A stretch of 64,000 nucleotides of DNA from Pseudoalteromonas denitrificans DSM 6059 (GCF_900112265.1 NZ_FOLO01000006.1:124872-188871), one strand, 5' to 3'; shown: positions 7,828 through 17,559, numbered from the stretch's first letter. The notes: a model not told the origin generated them from the sequence alone. Numbers and translations are program-made.

Positions 7828-9365
7828 TAATACTTCCGAGGTGGGCTTTTAAGGATCCACCAGTTTTTATTATCTAAAGGTACAAAGTTAAGATTGGAAA
7901 ATAAATATTGTGAGGTAATATTATCAACGTTTATATATGCACGAATTGGATTTTTTTTATATTTAGCAAGTAAAAGGTTTAAAGCAATTTTAGCAATACC
8001 CAAACCGCGAGATTGAGTCGTTAATAAAATAGAAACTTCTAAAGCATCTATATTTACTAGCTTGTCTAATCGAACCATGCCAACTGCTTGTTCATCATGA
8101 TAAATAATATTAGTGACAGAATTTTGGCAATTTACGCGAGACTTAATCCAAAGTTCATGCTCTTTTTTTTCTGGAGGCGCATCTATCCGGCAATGTTTTC
8201 TCATATCAGGTTCATGCTGCCATTCAAAGATCATATTTGCATCTGTTGATTTTAATTTTTTTAGAAAAACAGGCTTATTATCTTTTGCTAAAGAATTCAT
8301 CATGATAGCTGCAACCCTTTCAGCTCCAACGCCATCAACTAAAGCTTGTGATCTTTCTGAAAAACTTAAGCGTTTAGCCTCACTTTTTACCATAGCTATA
8401 ATTGCCTGCTTGATCTTATCAACTGATACTACATCCTTTTCTTTCAAATATAATACTGTATTTAGTTTTGATAACTCTTCCGCTAGTACTTTTTGATTTT
8501 CTGTTAAGGCAAATAAAATTGAAGGTATACCTAAACAGCAACGCTCCCAAGTCGCGCTACCACCAGCTCCAATTACAAAGTCAACCCTTTTTAAAATTGA
8601 GAGTATATCTGCTGGTTGTAAATGAATATCAATATTTTCTAATTCTAAAGCCTTTGATTTTAATTCCCGAAAATTAGGATGTAACTCACTTAATACAAAA
8701 TCTACTTTAACCTCAAATTCTAAACTTTCAATAGCAGCTATAATTTTGGAGGTTGTATCCTTAGGATCAACAAACCCTAAATAAACTAAAAAATGTGGTA
8801 TTCGTTTATTCACTTGTTTTAACAAAGGTCTTTCTGAATAAAACTCAGGTCTAAGCAATGCATATTTAGGTCCTAGAAATAAATTACAGTTTAAGTCAAC
8901 TTTATTTTTATATCTGCTACTAGGGTTTTCATGTAAATTTTGATCTAATAGAAAGTCACATATATGCTGCCTATTGGCTAAATCATCAATAACCAAAATT
9001 CGACAAGCTGTTTTTTTTATTTCGCTAGCCCAGTGATGATCTAAACCATAGTGATCAACAACAACAATATCTTTGTTAGATACGCTTAGTTTATTAATAA
9101 AGCAGTGTGAATCTTTCTTTTGAATATCATTTTGATAAATAGATTCAGGCGTTAAGTTATTATCTAAACCGTTTTGTTTATATGGAATAATCGCAACCCT
9201 ATACCCTTGCTGTTGTATAAATAAGATCAAATCGCCTTGTCTTTGTATACACGCAAACTCTATTTTACAGCCATGATTTCTAAGAACATTTGCGAGCGTT
9301 AAACATCGCATTACATGTCCCGTACCGATATTCTTAGACGCATCAACTCTAAAAAGCACTTTCAC
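7827..9365 (-). CDS. pseG: Bifunctional PseG hydrolase fused to a GNAT acetyltransferase (PseH-like)
   Basis: A 512-residue fusion. Residues about 1-340 are PseG, the UDP-sugar hydrolase that frees the altropyranose used by PseI: the RVDAS..GTGHVMRCLTLA motif contains His17, a residue proposed as catalytic in characterised PseG, followed by VDHYGLD and GAGGSATWERCCLGIPS. Residues about 370-505 form a GNAT fold (RGLGIAKIALNLLL, then YINVDNITSQYLFSNLNF) resembling PseH, the step before PseG. The start is GTG at 9365, as no in-frame ATG fits. The two domains lie on either side of the same UDP intermediate, so fusion could channel it. A separate GNAT gene follows at 11481-12026. Confidence 0.88.
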   Translation of the reverse strand: MKVLFRVDASKNIGTGHVMRCLTLANVLRNHGCKIEFACIQRQGDLILFIQQQGYRVAIIPYKQNGLDNNLTPESIYQNDIQKKDSHCFINKLSVSNKDIVVVDHYGLDHHWASEIKKTACRILVIDDLANRQHICDFLLDQNLHENPSSRYKNKVDLNCNLFLGPKYALLRPEFYSERPLLKQVNKRIPHFLVYLGFVDPKDTTSKIIAAIESLEFEVKVDFVLSELHPNFRELKSKALELENIDIHLQPADILSILKRVDFVIGAGGSATWERCCLGIPSILFALTENQKVLAEELSKLNTVLYLKEKDVVSVDKIKQAIIAMVKSEAKRLSFSERSQALVDGVGAERVAAIMMNSLAKDNKPVFLKKLKSTDANMIFEWQHEPDMRKHCRIDAPPEKKEHELWIKSRVNCQNSVTNIIYHDEQAVGMVRLDKLVNIDALEVSILLTTQSRGLGIAKIALNLLLAKYKKNPIRAYINVDNITSQYLFSNLNFVPLDNKNWWILKSPPRKY

Positions 9366-9386
9366 ATCAATGTTTCTCGCGTAATA

Positions 9387-11423
9387 TCAATCAAGCTTAT
9401 TTAATACTTCAGCTTGATATAGTTTTTTCATTTTTTTAAAATAGTCTACCATCATAGAAAGAGAAATTTTCATATATTCATCTCTAGATGATTTAGTTTT
9501 CATTGTGTATAACTTACCTATCACAATTACATGCATATGATTCAAACTACATAATAATATACGACCAACAAATTTGTTTTCATGTTTAATTATGGTCAAA
9601 ATGCGATTTTGTTGTGCTGCAAAAATATTGATGAGTTGATGTAAGTTTGGCTTAGTTTTTTTAAATTTATTATGAAAAATGTCATCTATTTCTAAAAATA
9701 GCTTTTTACTATTATCAATTGAAGTTTTATTTATCAATTTAACATCATAATCATTATTAATAGCATTTTGAGAAAGTAGTAAATTAAAATTGACCTTTTT
9801 ACTTAGTTTAGTTAAATCAATTTCTTCTGTTCTTTTAGGTATTGACCCTTCTATTTTTGCACCGTCAGAACAATTAAAACAATTTAAATTTCTATATTCT
9901 GGACGCCTTAGAACCCATTCAAGCACATGCCTACTGTGATCATAAACAGTTTCGGTAAATACTGTTCCGCCAAAGTTTGCAGGAACCTCTTTAACACCGA
10001 TCCTATCGGTAGCAAATTTTCCATCAAATTCAGTATAATAAGCGCTATCTTTAGAATGGTGATACTTTACATCTCTATAACCTACATCTAAACCGACTAA
10101 GTGAATATTTTTAAAACCAACTTTTGTCGAAAATGCTAACCCCCCATTACCAACTAAGGGATTTGATCCAAATAAAGTCATTAACCCACTATAGTTTTTT
10201 GTATCTAAAGAATTAAGGAAATCGCTCCCTGAATCACTCGGTTTCAAAAATAAATAAGCATCAGAAAACAGAGAAATAACTTCTGGAGCTACATTATTCA
10301 TAGCAACTATAGGAACTTTCTTAAAAAACTCAGGATCATCAATTAATTTAATCCATCCAGCAACATCCTCTGTACGCTCTACCTCAAAGTGAACATCGGG
10401 AACAATTCCCGCTTTATACAAGGGATATATAGCACTCCCGCAACAGAAAATATAACAAGTATCTTGTGCCTGCTTTAAAAATTTAATGTTTGCATCTAGA
10501 GAAGGCCCGTTTCCACAAATAAAAATAGGTTTATCTAAAGCATCCCCCATCTTAAAATTTTCTGGCAATAAATTTGCTTTATTAATTAAGTTTTGAACCG
10601 TATGATTATAGGATAATATCTCGTCTTCAAAAAAACCAAAACCAGCATAAAAATGAGTACTACTGTCAAAAAACTGTTTAAGCGCCCTATCAGATACTTC
10701 ATCATTATAGTGACAAAAAACAGGCATTGCCCCCGTACGAAACTGTCCAATTTGTGAAAATAAATGATGTAAATTTTCAACAAATTGATCTGGAGATGAA
10801 CCAACTTCTATAGAAATACCTTTCCCCGGTTGTTCAAAAGTACTAATTAATTGACCATAATCAATGATGAATAAAGAGGCATAAAATAAATCATTGTTTG
10901 GTTCATAAAGATGAATATGGTTTATATCCTCTTTTTGTAACAATTCTAAGTGATATCCAAGCCCAGTACCTAGTACTAATAGGACAGGAAAGCTTTCCGG
11001 TGGATCGTATTTATTAGAAGCTTCTTTACTTATCAGATCATCAGCTTTAAGAACCAAGTCATTAACAAAGTCTAAGTGTTCAAAATGAACAGGGGCTTCT
11101 TTTGGGTCGATAGGCTTTGCAGAATAAACACTTTTTATTGGAGCAACTTTATATTCCACATATTGAATATTACATAACTTTTTAGGATCATCGTGATACA
11201 TAAACCCACCCTTATGGGCTATATTTATAAAGCCATTAGGGTCCATTTCTAAGGCATACTCCTTCGGAGTATAGTTATAAAACCTGTTATATAATTGTGG
11301 GAACTTTTCTTTAAGTACAAGTAAATTTCTTTCAAATGTCATATTTAAAACTTGTTTTAATAAGTTTAAATCAGGTGATTTACTATCATTTTCTTTTTTC
11401 ATATTATTCTCTGGCACTGTCAT
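9387..11423 (-). CDS. Maf-type flagellin glycosyltransferase (DUF115/MptE-like), first copy
   Basis: About 678 residues, a motility accessory factor family protein with the central DUF115/MptE-like Rossmann domain (PIFICGNGPSLDANI, FCCGSAIYPLYKAGIVPD, FEVERTE, LFGSNPLVGNGGLAFS, VGLDVGYRD..HHSKDS). Maf proteins attach nonulosonic acids to flagellin in the cytoplasm. I start at the ATG at 11423, which has aggtg 9 bases upstream; a GTG at 11435 opens the same frame. It is paralogous along its whole length to the copy at 17637-19655. It lies between the acetyltransferase gene and pseG, so pseudaminate or its derivative is the likely donor (inference). Confidence 0.85.
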   Translation of the reverse strand: MTVPENNMKKENDSKSPDLNLLKQVLNMTFERNLLVLKEKFPQLYNRFYNYTPKEYALEMDPNGFINIAHKGGFMYHDDPKKLCNIQYVEYKVAPIKSVYSAKPIDPKEAPVHFEHLDFVNDLVLKADDLISKEASNKYDPPESFPVLLVLGTGLGYHLELLQKEDINHIHLYEPNNDLFYASLFIIDYGQLISTFEQPGKGISIEVGSSPDQFVENLHHLFSQIGQFRTGAMPVFCHYNDEVSDRALKQFFDSSTHFYAGFGFFEDEILSYNHTVQNLINKANLLPENFKMGDALDKPIFICGNGPSLDANIKFLKQAQDTCYIFCCGSAIYPLYKAGIVPDVHFEVERTEDVAGWIKLIDDPEFFKKVPIVAMNNVAPEVISLFSDAYLFLKPSDSGSDFLNSLDTKNYSGLMTLFGSNPLVGNGGLAFSTKVGFKNIHLVGLDVGYRDVKYHHSKDSAYYTEFDGKFATDRIGVKEVPANFGGTVFTETVYDHSRHVLEWVLRRPEYRNLNCFNCSDGAKIEGSIPKRTEEIDLTKLSKKVNFNLLLSQNAINNDYDVKLINKTSIDNSKKLFLEIDDIFHNKFKKTKPNLHQLINIFAAQQNRILTIIKHENKFVGRILLCSLNHMHVIVIGKLYTMKTKSSRDEYMKISLSMMVDYFKKMKKLYQAEVLNKLD

Positions 11424-11480
11424 AAAACCCATCACCTATGCATATATCAATAGTTTTATGCAAATTAAACACCAAGTATA

Positions 11481-12026
11481 TTACTGATTAAATTTTCCAT
11501 ACCAAACGTGATCTTCTCTAACTCCATTGGCAGCAATAAGTTCGTTTTTAAAAATAGCTTGAAACTCATAACCTGATTTAACTAAGGCTTTTTGACTCGC
11601 TATATTTGATTGATAAAAACCAGCTTTTACAAAATGTAGTTTTAGCTTTTTAAAGCCCCATTCAGTTAAAGTGCTAATAGCTTGCGTTGCATACCCTTTA
11701 CCCCAGAAGTCTACATCTCCAATAAAATAACTGATTTCTGCTATGCCATGTCGCCAATTTATTGGACCTAGTTTAATATTTCCAATATGTTTATTTGTTG
11801 ATTTATCTACAATAGCAAATAAATAGTTATTTTCATCTTTTTGTATATTAACAATAAATTCATAAATGGAGTTTATTGTTTGTTTTTGCCATCGCGTTTC
11901 AAGAAAACAATTTACCTTAGGGTCTTGTAGCCAATTAAGATAATCTTGTTTGCAATCATCAGTAGTGATACTTCGAAGTATTAGCATTGATGATTCTAAC
12001 TTTATACTCTTAATATCTTTTTTCAT
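11481..12026 (-). CDS. GNAT-family N-acetyltransferase (RimJ/RimL-like)
   Basis: A 181-residue GNAT protein with LESSMLILRSITTDD at the start, a conserved EISYFIGD strand, and the acetyl-CoA loop FWGKGYATQAISTL (the R/Q-x-x-G-x-G/A type), then the FVKAGFYQSNIASQKALVKSGYE segment. It is of the RimJ/RimL type also used in sugar nucleotide pathways. Position among nonulosonate genes suggests acetylation of a UDP-amino sugar (PseH or LegH role) or an acyl change on the final sugar. It is separate from the GNAT domain fused to PseG. Confidence 0.75.
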   Translation of the reverse strand: MKKDIKSIKLESSMLILRSITTDDCKQDYLNWLQDPKVNCFLETRWQKQTINSIYEFIVNIQKDENNYLFAIVDKSTNKHIGNIKLGPINWRHGIAEISYFIGDVDFWGKGYATQAISTLTEWGFKKLKLHFVKAGFYQSNIASQKALVKSGYEFQAIFKNELIAANGVREDHVWYGKFNQ

Positions 12027-12058
12027 CTTTACTCTAAATCGTATAATTTCATTATGTA

Positions 12059-12823
12059 TTACACAAGTTTAAATGGTAAACCATAATTTAGTAAATATGC
12101 TCTAGCTCTAATTGGGCTCGAATCAGAAAAATTAAATAAGCTACCACATACAACGCCACTTACATTTGTTTGAGTAAAAATTTGATGTAAATGTTGATAG
12201 TTACCAGAGCCTCCCGCTATTAAAAGGGGCGTCTTAACTTGACTCATAACTTCATCTACCAGAAATTGGTCAAACCCAAGCATAGTGCCGTCTCTATCAA
12301 TAGATTGCACCATAAACTCCCCAACTCCAGCATCGAGCATTTTTTTTAAATGTGCAGCTAAGCTTACCTTTTCATGCGTTTTACCTGAATGTGAATATAA
12401 AATATAGTTATTAGAAGCGATATGCTTCCTAACATCTATATTACAAACAATAGCCTGACTACCAAAACGTTTTGCCAATTCAGATACCAGTTCAGGTTTT
12501 TGATAACAAATAGTATTTAATACTATTTTATCTGCACCAGAGTGAATTAATTGCGCCGCTTGATCGAAAGTTCTAATACCACCACCCAGTGCCAACGGCA
12601 TAAAACAAGACTTTGTCAATTCAGCTAATATTTTTAATAAATCAAAGTAGCTTTCTTGGGTGGCATTTATATCCAAAATAATTAATTCGTCGGCTGTTTG
12701 TGAATTATAAACGGCCGCACTTTGTATTGGGTCCCCCACATCGCGATAATGATTAAATTTAACACCTTTAACTAAACGACCATTTTTCAACAATAATATT
12801 GGTACAACCCGTTTTTTTAACAT
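12059..12823 (-). CDS. hisF2: HisF-like cyclase subunit of sugar amidotransferase (WbuZ/HisF2 type)
   Basis: A 254-residue (beta/alpha)8 protein homologous to HisF, with VPILLLKNGRLVKGVKF, ILDINATQES, PLALGGGIRTFDQAAQLIHSGADKIVLNT and LLIAGGSGNYQHL. The GRLVKGVKF and GDPIQSAAVYN substitutions and the context (hisH directly upstream with a 7-base overlap, a WbpG-type gene before that) indicate the surface-polysaccharide version, not histidine biosynthesis. It would pass ammonia from HisH to the WbpG/PseA-type enzyme to make an acetamidino group. No other his genes are nearby. Confidence 0.85.
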   Translation of the reverse strand: MLKKRVVPILLLKNGRLVKGVKFNHYRDVGDPIQSAAVYNSQTADELIILDINATQESYFDLLKILAELTKSCFMPLALGGGIRTFDQAAQLIHSGADKIVLNTICYQKPELVSELAKRFGSQAIVCNIDVRKHIASNNYILYSHSGKTHEKVSLAAHLKKMLDAGVGEFMVQSIDRDGTMLGFDQFLVDEVMSQVKTPLLIAGGSGNYQHLHQIFTQTNVSGVVCGSLFNFSDSSPIRARAYLLNYGLPFKLV

Positions 12824-13449
12824 TTACTATTTCCATCCCAATAGCAAAAATTTTCTATTAACTTTAAACCATTGTTTTGGCTTTTTTCAGGATGAAATTG
12901 AAAACCCACTATATTCTCTCTGAAAATACCACTGACAATATTATTGCCATACTCAGTCAAAGACAAAATATTTTTGGTATCCTTGACTTCAAAATGAAAT
13001 GAATGCACAAAATAAAAATCACGATTAGTTTTAATACCTTTTAAAACAGGGTGTTCAACTTGACTTAAAACACTATTCCAGCCTGTATGCGGAATTAAAA
13101 GGTGTTTTGATATTAATTTTTTAACGCTTCCAGATATAAGACCCAATCCTTCACACTCGCCTTCTTCGCTATAATCCGATAGAAGTTGAAAACCTAAACA
13201 AATACCCATTGTTGGTTTTTTATCCACCAAAACAAAATTTAAAATTGCCGTTTTTAAATTTTGTTTTTCAATATGAGCCATCGCTGTTGAGAAAAAACCA
13301 ACCCCAGGTAGAATAAGATGTGTGATTTTTTTAAAGTCATTAGGTGTAGAAACTAACTGATAATCAAAACCTGATTCATACACTGCATTTGCAACTGAAG
13401 TTAAATTTCCTAGCTGAATATCTAAAATTCCAATTAAAACATCATTCAA
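12817..13449 (-). CDS. hisH2: HisH-like glutamine amidotransferase subunit (WbuY/HisH2 type)
   Basis: A 210-residue class I glutamine amidotransferase. The nucleophile is C84 in MGICLGFQLLSD, and His and Glu are in the QFHPEKS motif near the C-terminus. The PGVGFFSTAM oxyanion segment is present. It overlaps the hisF-like gene by 7 bases and starts 8 bases after the WbpG-like gene. The glutaminase releases ammonia from glutamine for the amidotransferase pair. Role assigned from the gene triad. Confidence 0.87.
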   Translation of the reverse strand: MNDVLIGILDIQLGNLTSVANAVYESGFDYQLVSTPNDFKKITHLILPGVGFFSTAMAHIEKQNLKTAILNFVLVDKKPTMGICLGFQLLSDYSEEGECEGLGLISGSVKKLISKHLLIPHTGWNSVLSQVEHPVLKGIKTNRDFYFVHSFHFEVKDTKNILSLTEYGNNIVSGIFRENIVGFQFHPEKSQNNGLKLIENFCYWDGNSKC

Positions 13450-13457
13450 AATTATAC

Positions 13458-14612
13458 CTAGACCTTTGATTCTCTAAACCACGTATCAAAATCTTTTGTT
13501 TTAGGTGCATCTTCGATGTTATCAAAATCCGGCACAAAAGGAGGTACAACCGTTTTGAATACTATTTGATTAAATTCATCTTCCGTTAAATCAAGGTATT
13601 CTAAAAATAACTCTAATGATGGCGGGCGTTTACCTTCATACTGCTCAACTAATTCATCAGCTTCAGCTTTTGTCATACGACCATTTCTGATGTCTAATGC
13701 TGTCATCTGAGAAACCCTTGAATAACCACGTTTCAAATATTTAATATAATCTCTAACACCTTGCAAATAACATTCTATCTTCTCATAAGGGTATACATCC
13801 CATGGCATTCCCTCAACCTGATCTCCTTGCCAATTCAATTCATCCATTATCTCTTTTGACTGCTTCTTAACATCCCATGGAATAAAAGATCCTAAGCAAA
13901 CAGAGTGATAACCAAGACGTTTTAGATCTCGAGTTTTTGGGTAAGTAAAAGGCCACAAGTCTCTTTCATCAAATTTAAAATCATCCTTTATCATACCGGC
14001 CATATCTTGGGCTGTTATGCCTAAATTAACATAACGATTAAACCGAGTTTCATCCACAGACTCAATCTCATCATCTCTGTAATCATAATAAGCAGTATAT
14101 TCTGATGATGGCTCCCCCCAAAATATCAAGGGCACATTGAACTTAATCGCAATATGCATAGGATACGAAAATATTCCCGTATGACAATGCCAACAGAAAT
14201 CACCTTTTCGTATCAAAGACTCAAGCATTAAACGCTTAACAAGTTTCCAATTTGGTGTGAAAGTAATAAAATCCACACCCATTTTCTTTAGGGTTCTTTC
14301 GTTATTTTCAAGTAATTGGGGTCGTAAAAAACCATGATTAAATTGAACAACAAGCGGTTTTAAACCATACTGTTCAATTAGGTACTTTAGCGTGAAAGTT
14401 GAGTCCTTTCCTCCTGAAAAAGGCACTATACAATCATAATCATATTTACCTTTATACTGTGCAACTAAGTCATCTAGCATTTCTTTTCGATCATGCCAGT
14501 TTATACTTTCGTCTTTATGATCTTTTTGCAAACAAATATTACAAATACCAAACTGATTAAACTCTATTGTTTCATATGTTTCAGGTAATCCGCACTTAGT
14601 GCATTTTTTCAT
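13458..14612 (-). CDS. N-acetyl sugar amidotransferase (WbpG/PseA family)
   Basis: A 384-residue ATP-dependent enzyme of the WbpG/PseA/LfnA family, which converts an acetamido group to acetamidino. It has two CxxC pairs (C4, C7, C24, C27) and a PP-loop SGGKDST at residues 66-72, then CWHCHTGIF and FWGEPSSEY. The HisH/HisF-like genes directly downstream would supply ammonia, as in the Pseudomonas WbpG system. Campylobacter PseA makes Pse5Ac7Am, so the target here may be pseudaminic acid (or the LegI-type product). The first gene of the triad, starting 70 bases after the FAD protein stop. Confidence 0.88.
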   Translation of the reverse strand: MKKCTKCGLPETYETIEFNQFGICNICLQKDHKDESINWHDRKEMLDDLVAQYKGKYDYDCIVPFSGGKDSTFTLKYLIEQYGLKPLVVQFNHGFLRPQLLENNERTLKKMGVDFITFTPNWKLVKRLMLESLIRKGDFCWHCHTGIFSYPMHIAIKFNVPLIFWGEPSSEYTAYYDYRDDEIESVDETRFNRYVNLGITAQDMAGMIKDDFKFDERDLWPFTYPKTRDLKRLGYHSVCLGSFIPWDVKKQSKEIMDELNWQGDQVEGMPWDVYPYEKIECYLQGVRDYIKYLKRGYSRVSQMTALDIRNGRMTKAEADELVEQYEGKRPPSLELFLEYLDLTEDEFNQIVFKTVVPPFVPDFDNIEDAPKTKDFDTWFRESKV

Positions 14613-14682
14613 ATTTTTTCACTATAATGGCTATCAAGCAGTTCTTTAAGTTAACAGCAATTATCACACCAATAATAACTTT

Positions 14683-16080
14683 TTAACTGGTAGAACCAAA
14701 TTTTTCTTTTAAATCAAAGTATACACCTTTAAATACATCTTCATGAAACCAATTTTTTCCTGCGAAGCGTCCTGCAATATGAATATTTTTAAATGCGCCA
14801 GACAATTGTTCATAATGGCTGGCTACAGCGTCTACAAATTCAAAAGTTGGTATAGGGAAAGTATGATGAATTATTTGCTTTTTTTGACTTAAAATTAAGG
14901 ATGATTTATCGACTAATCCAATACTAACTAATTCATTAAACATCTCTTCAAGCGTTATGCAATCAACCTCATCAGGTTTACACAAAGTTTCAACTGTCAG
15001 TTTTGCTGTATTACTTATAATATCTTTTTGCATATTTGAATATAAAGTAATTCTAAACCCTTTATATTTACTATCCCAGTTCCAAACATAATGCGACTCC
15101 GTATTCAATAATTGCCTATCAATTTGATAATGAAAAATACAAGCACTCCTAAAAGTTACATCTGTCTGTAACACCTTAATTCCAGCCGCTTCTAATGCTA
15201 AGACGGGAGGGGCAGTCCAAAATAAATAATCACACCTGATTTTTTCTTTACAATTACCTAATTCGATTGAAGTAACCTTTTTATTTTCATGATTAATTTT
15301 ATCTATATAATCATTAGTAAAAAATTTCACCCCCTTATCTTTAGCTTGTTTTAATAAATGCGCTACCCAGAATCCAACCCCCTGATTATTTTTAGGATAA
15401 TAATTTTTTCTTTGTGGTACTTTATCTTTTCTTAACCTTTGTTCGAAATCTTTTTCATTATGGTACGCTAGTTTTTCATCAAAGGCAGGCAGCTCTTTTA
15501 ACTTTTTACTTACAATTGAGTCTAAAGCCATTACTCGCGATAAACCAAAATAACTGACAGAAGAGTTAGTTACTAGTTTTGACAGCTCGACTTCATTCCC
15601 ATAAAGTTTTTGTGCAATTGGTGCGATCGCATGCTGAGTAAAAGTAGGGCCTAAAGTTTCACAAAGAAAGCTTACAATATTTTCAGCTTGGCTCAATTTA
15701 GTCAATGAAAGTAATTCAATAATACCTTTTTGATAAATATCATCAGGTAAATTACGAACATCAAGCATTTGATTAATTAAGTTCCAACGACCATTGAAAT
15801 AATTACCAGATCGTAACTTACCAAGATCATTCCAATATAAGTGTCGCTCTTCTTCCTTGCCAAATAATATATTGTCAATTTCAGGGATCAATGTTGTATT
15901 TGGAACATGTGTTCCTTGATCAAAAATAGCACCATTTGGTAATTTTATTGACTTGAGCAGCCCTCCACATTCAGACTCTTTTTCGATAATGTATACATTT
16001 TCAAAATAATCTGTTAATAAAATAGCTGAAAATAAACCACAGATCCCACCACCTGCAATTATGCAATTATTTTTTTTCAT
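14683..16080 (-). CDS. FAD-dependent oxidoreductase (protoporphyrinogen oxidase/amine oxidase-like)
   Basis: A 465-residue flavoprotein with an N-terminal dinucleotide-binding motif (CIIAGGGICGLFSAILL, residues about 6-22), the second glycine signature ECGGLLKS, and a C-terminal GRFAGKNWFHEDV that closes the FAD site. Relatives include UDP-galactopyranose mutase-like and amine oxidase-like proteins in polysaccharide loci. The substrate is unknown. Paired with a second, different flavoprotein (16185-17513), it may oxidise or reduce a sugar or lipid carrier in the glycosylation pathway. No signal peptide. Confidence 0.72.
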   Translation of the reverse strand: MKKNNCIIAGGGICGLFSAILLTDYFENVYIIEKESECGGLLKSIKLPNGAIFDQGTHVPNTTLIPEIDNILFGKEEERHLYWNDLGKLRSGNYFNGRWNLINQMLDVRNLPDDIYQKGIIELLSLTKLSQAENIVSFLCETLGPTFTQHAIAPIAQKLYGNEVELSKLVTNSSVSYFGLSRVMALDSIVSKKLKELPAFDEKLAYHNEKDFEQRLRKDKVPQRKNYYPKNNQGVGFWVAHLLKQAKDKGVKFFTNDYIDKINHENKKVTSIELGNCKEKIRCDYLFWTAPPVLALEAAGIKVLQTDVTFRSACIFHYQIDRQLLNTESHYVWNWDSKYKGFRITLYSNMQKDIISNTAKLTVETLCKPDEVDCITLEEMFNELVSIGLVDKSSLILSQKKQIIHHTFPIPTFEFVDAVASHYEQLSGAFKNIHIAGRFAGKNWFHEDVFKGVYFDLKEKFGSTS

Positions 16081-16184
16081 TCTTAGGCCATATTTAAATT
16101 GATTGTATTAGTAAGTGTTGCATAACCCAGCTAATACGAAATCCCTAAGAGATCAATAAATTGATTTAAATCAAAATAATAATG

Positions 16185-17513
16185 CTAACTTTCTAATTCT
16201 TTCAAGATATTAGAGGCTATATCAGTCAAAGATGTTTGTACGGGATCAATGCAAATAATATTAGAATGATCTTTCAATATTTTTTGTTGTATTTTTTCAA
16301 ACTTTTTTTGATAACCAACTAAAGGTAATTTGAAGGTAATAGGTGCTTGAAGTAACTTATAAGTGCTAGGCATTTCTCCTGAGCAAATTTTTAAATTACA
16401 TGCTTCTTGCCAAATTGTATTTATATAAGCTTTAGCATTAAGCCATATATTTGAATTAAGATGAGTTGGTACTTCACAACAAATATAACTTTTACCATCA
16501 ATAACTTGTCCACTATACAGCCCAGGAGCCGAAGCTCTAAAAATTAATTGCTCTGGTGTATGATCATGAAAATATGTATAACTTCCTATATTTTTAACTG
16601 GTACTTCAAAATAGACTACTACCATAGGAACTGGATGGATAAACTGTTTTAAAGAATTTTCATCGAATAAAATAGATTCAAGCACATCTAACTCAGCAGC
16701 CCAAATTAACCTATCTACTTTTTTTAAATCACCATTTTTCAGTTGTATTTGATCTTTTGAGATAGACTCAATTGATTGTTCAAATATCAACTTGGCACCT
16801 TGTTCCTTTAAGTATTCAAGTGCACCATCACAAAACTGCCTCATTCCTCCATTATCTGGATAAAAATTTCTGAAAGGGTAAAACTTTGCAGCCTCAGAAT
16901 AAAACTGCATTGCATCATTATTAGTAAAAACAGCTAAACGCTCATCATAAAATTTTTGTTCTTTGAGTTTAATTGACGTTTTTTCATCAAATAGTTTAAC
17001 CCTATCAAAAAATAAAAGACTTGCTGCTGTCGCATCTAATTTAGTTGGGTCATACTGTAGTTTTTTATAAGCTGCTTCCTTTAAAAATTTTGCAGCATAA
17101 AGACCAAACCGGTTATCAAGGTAATCAGATAAAGTTTCATTTTTTTTTATATCCGGTTTGGATGCAATCTCTTTTAACTCTTTTTTGATTATATTAAAAT
17201 CTACCTTACATAAAGTTAAATCTGGGACTGTATAATTTTCACTTTTACAGCCTTTGGTCATACCAGCATAGTTCACATCAACCTTTCTAATATTTTGCTG
17301 CATTAAATCAAATAAATATGATGTAATTTCGGATGATGAGTTATCAAATATTTGACACCCTAAGTCAAGATGATACTTACCCCACTCAATCCCTCTCATT
17401 ACGCCACCAAGCGCATTACTTTTTTCAATCAAGGTCACTTTTTGACCTTTTTTCAATAGAATCGTTGCAGCTAATATTCCCTTAAAGCCTCCACCAGCAA
17501 TAACCCACTCCAT
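16185..17513 (-). CDS. FAD/NAD(P)-binding oxidoreductase
   Basis: A 442-residue flavoprotein with dinucleotide-binding motif WVIAGGGFKGILAATILL at the N-terminus, then EKSNALGGVMRGIEWG and DLGCQIFD, typical of amine-oxidase/UGM-like folds. The chosen ATG (17513) has ggag 6 bases upstream; the frame is open 12 bases further, but from a TTG. The C-terminus (IICIDPVQTSLTDIASNIL) resembles a degenerate FAD-closing segment. It starts 42 bases after the terminator of the Maf gene upstream, so it needs its own promoter, which I could not identify. Function unknown. Confidence 0.68.
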   Translation of the reverse strand: MEWVIAGGGFKGILAATILLKKGQKVTLIEKSNALGGVMRGIEWGKYHLDLGCQIFDNSSSEITSYLFDLMQQNIRKVDVNYAGMTKGCKSENYTVPDLTLCKVDFNIIKKELKEIASKPDIKKNETLSDYLDNRFGLYAAKFLKEAAYKKLQYDPTKLDATAASLLFFDRVKLFDEKTSIKLKEQKFYDERLAVFTNNDAMQFYSEAAKFYPFRNFYPDNGGMRQFCDGALEYLKEQGAKLIFEQSIESISKDQIQLKNGDLKKVDRLIWAAELDVLESILFDENSLKQFIHPVPMVVVYFEVPVKNIGSYTYFHDHTPEQLIFRASAPGLYSGQVIDGKSYICCEVPTHLNSNIWLNAKAYINTIWQEACNLKICSGEMPSTYKLLQAPITFKLPLVGYQKKFEKIQQKILKDHSNIICIDPVQTSLTDIASNILKELES

Positions 17514-17559
17514 ACTAATCTCCAACTCATAGTGAAAAAGTTTATTTTAAGATCAAAAA

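Noticed and set aside
8113..8677. Plus-strand frames of 127 and 69 codons within pseG
   Set aside because: Antisense to a well-supported fusion gene, with no start signals or recognisable domain.
12059..13449. hisF/hisH as part of histidine biosynthesis
   Set aside because: No other his genes are present, and a WbpG/PseA-type amidotransferase gene directly precedes them, which marks the surface-sugar versions.
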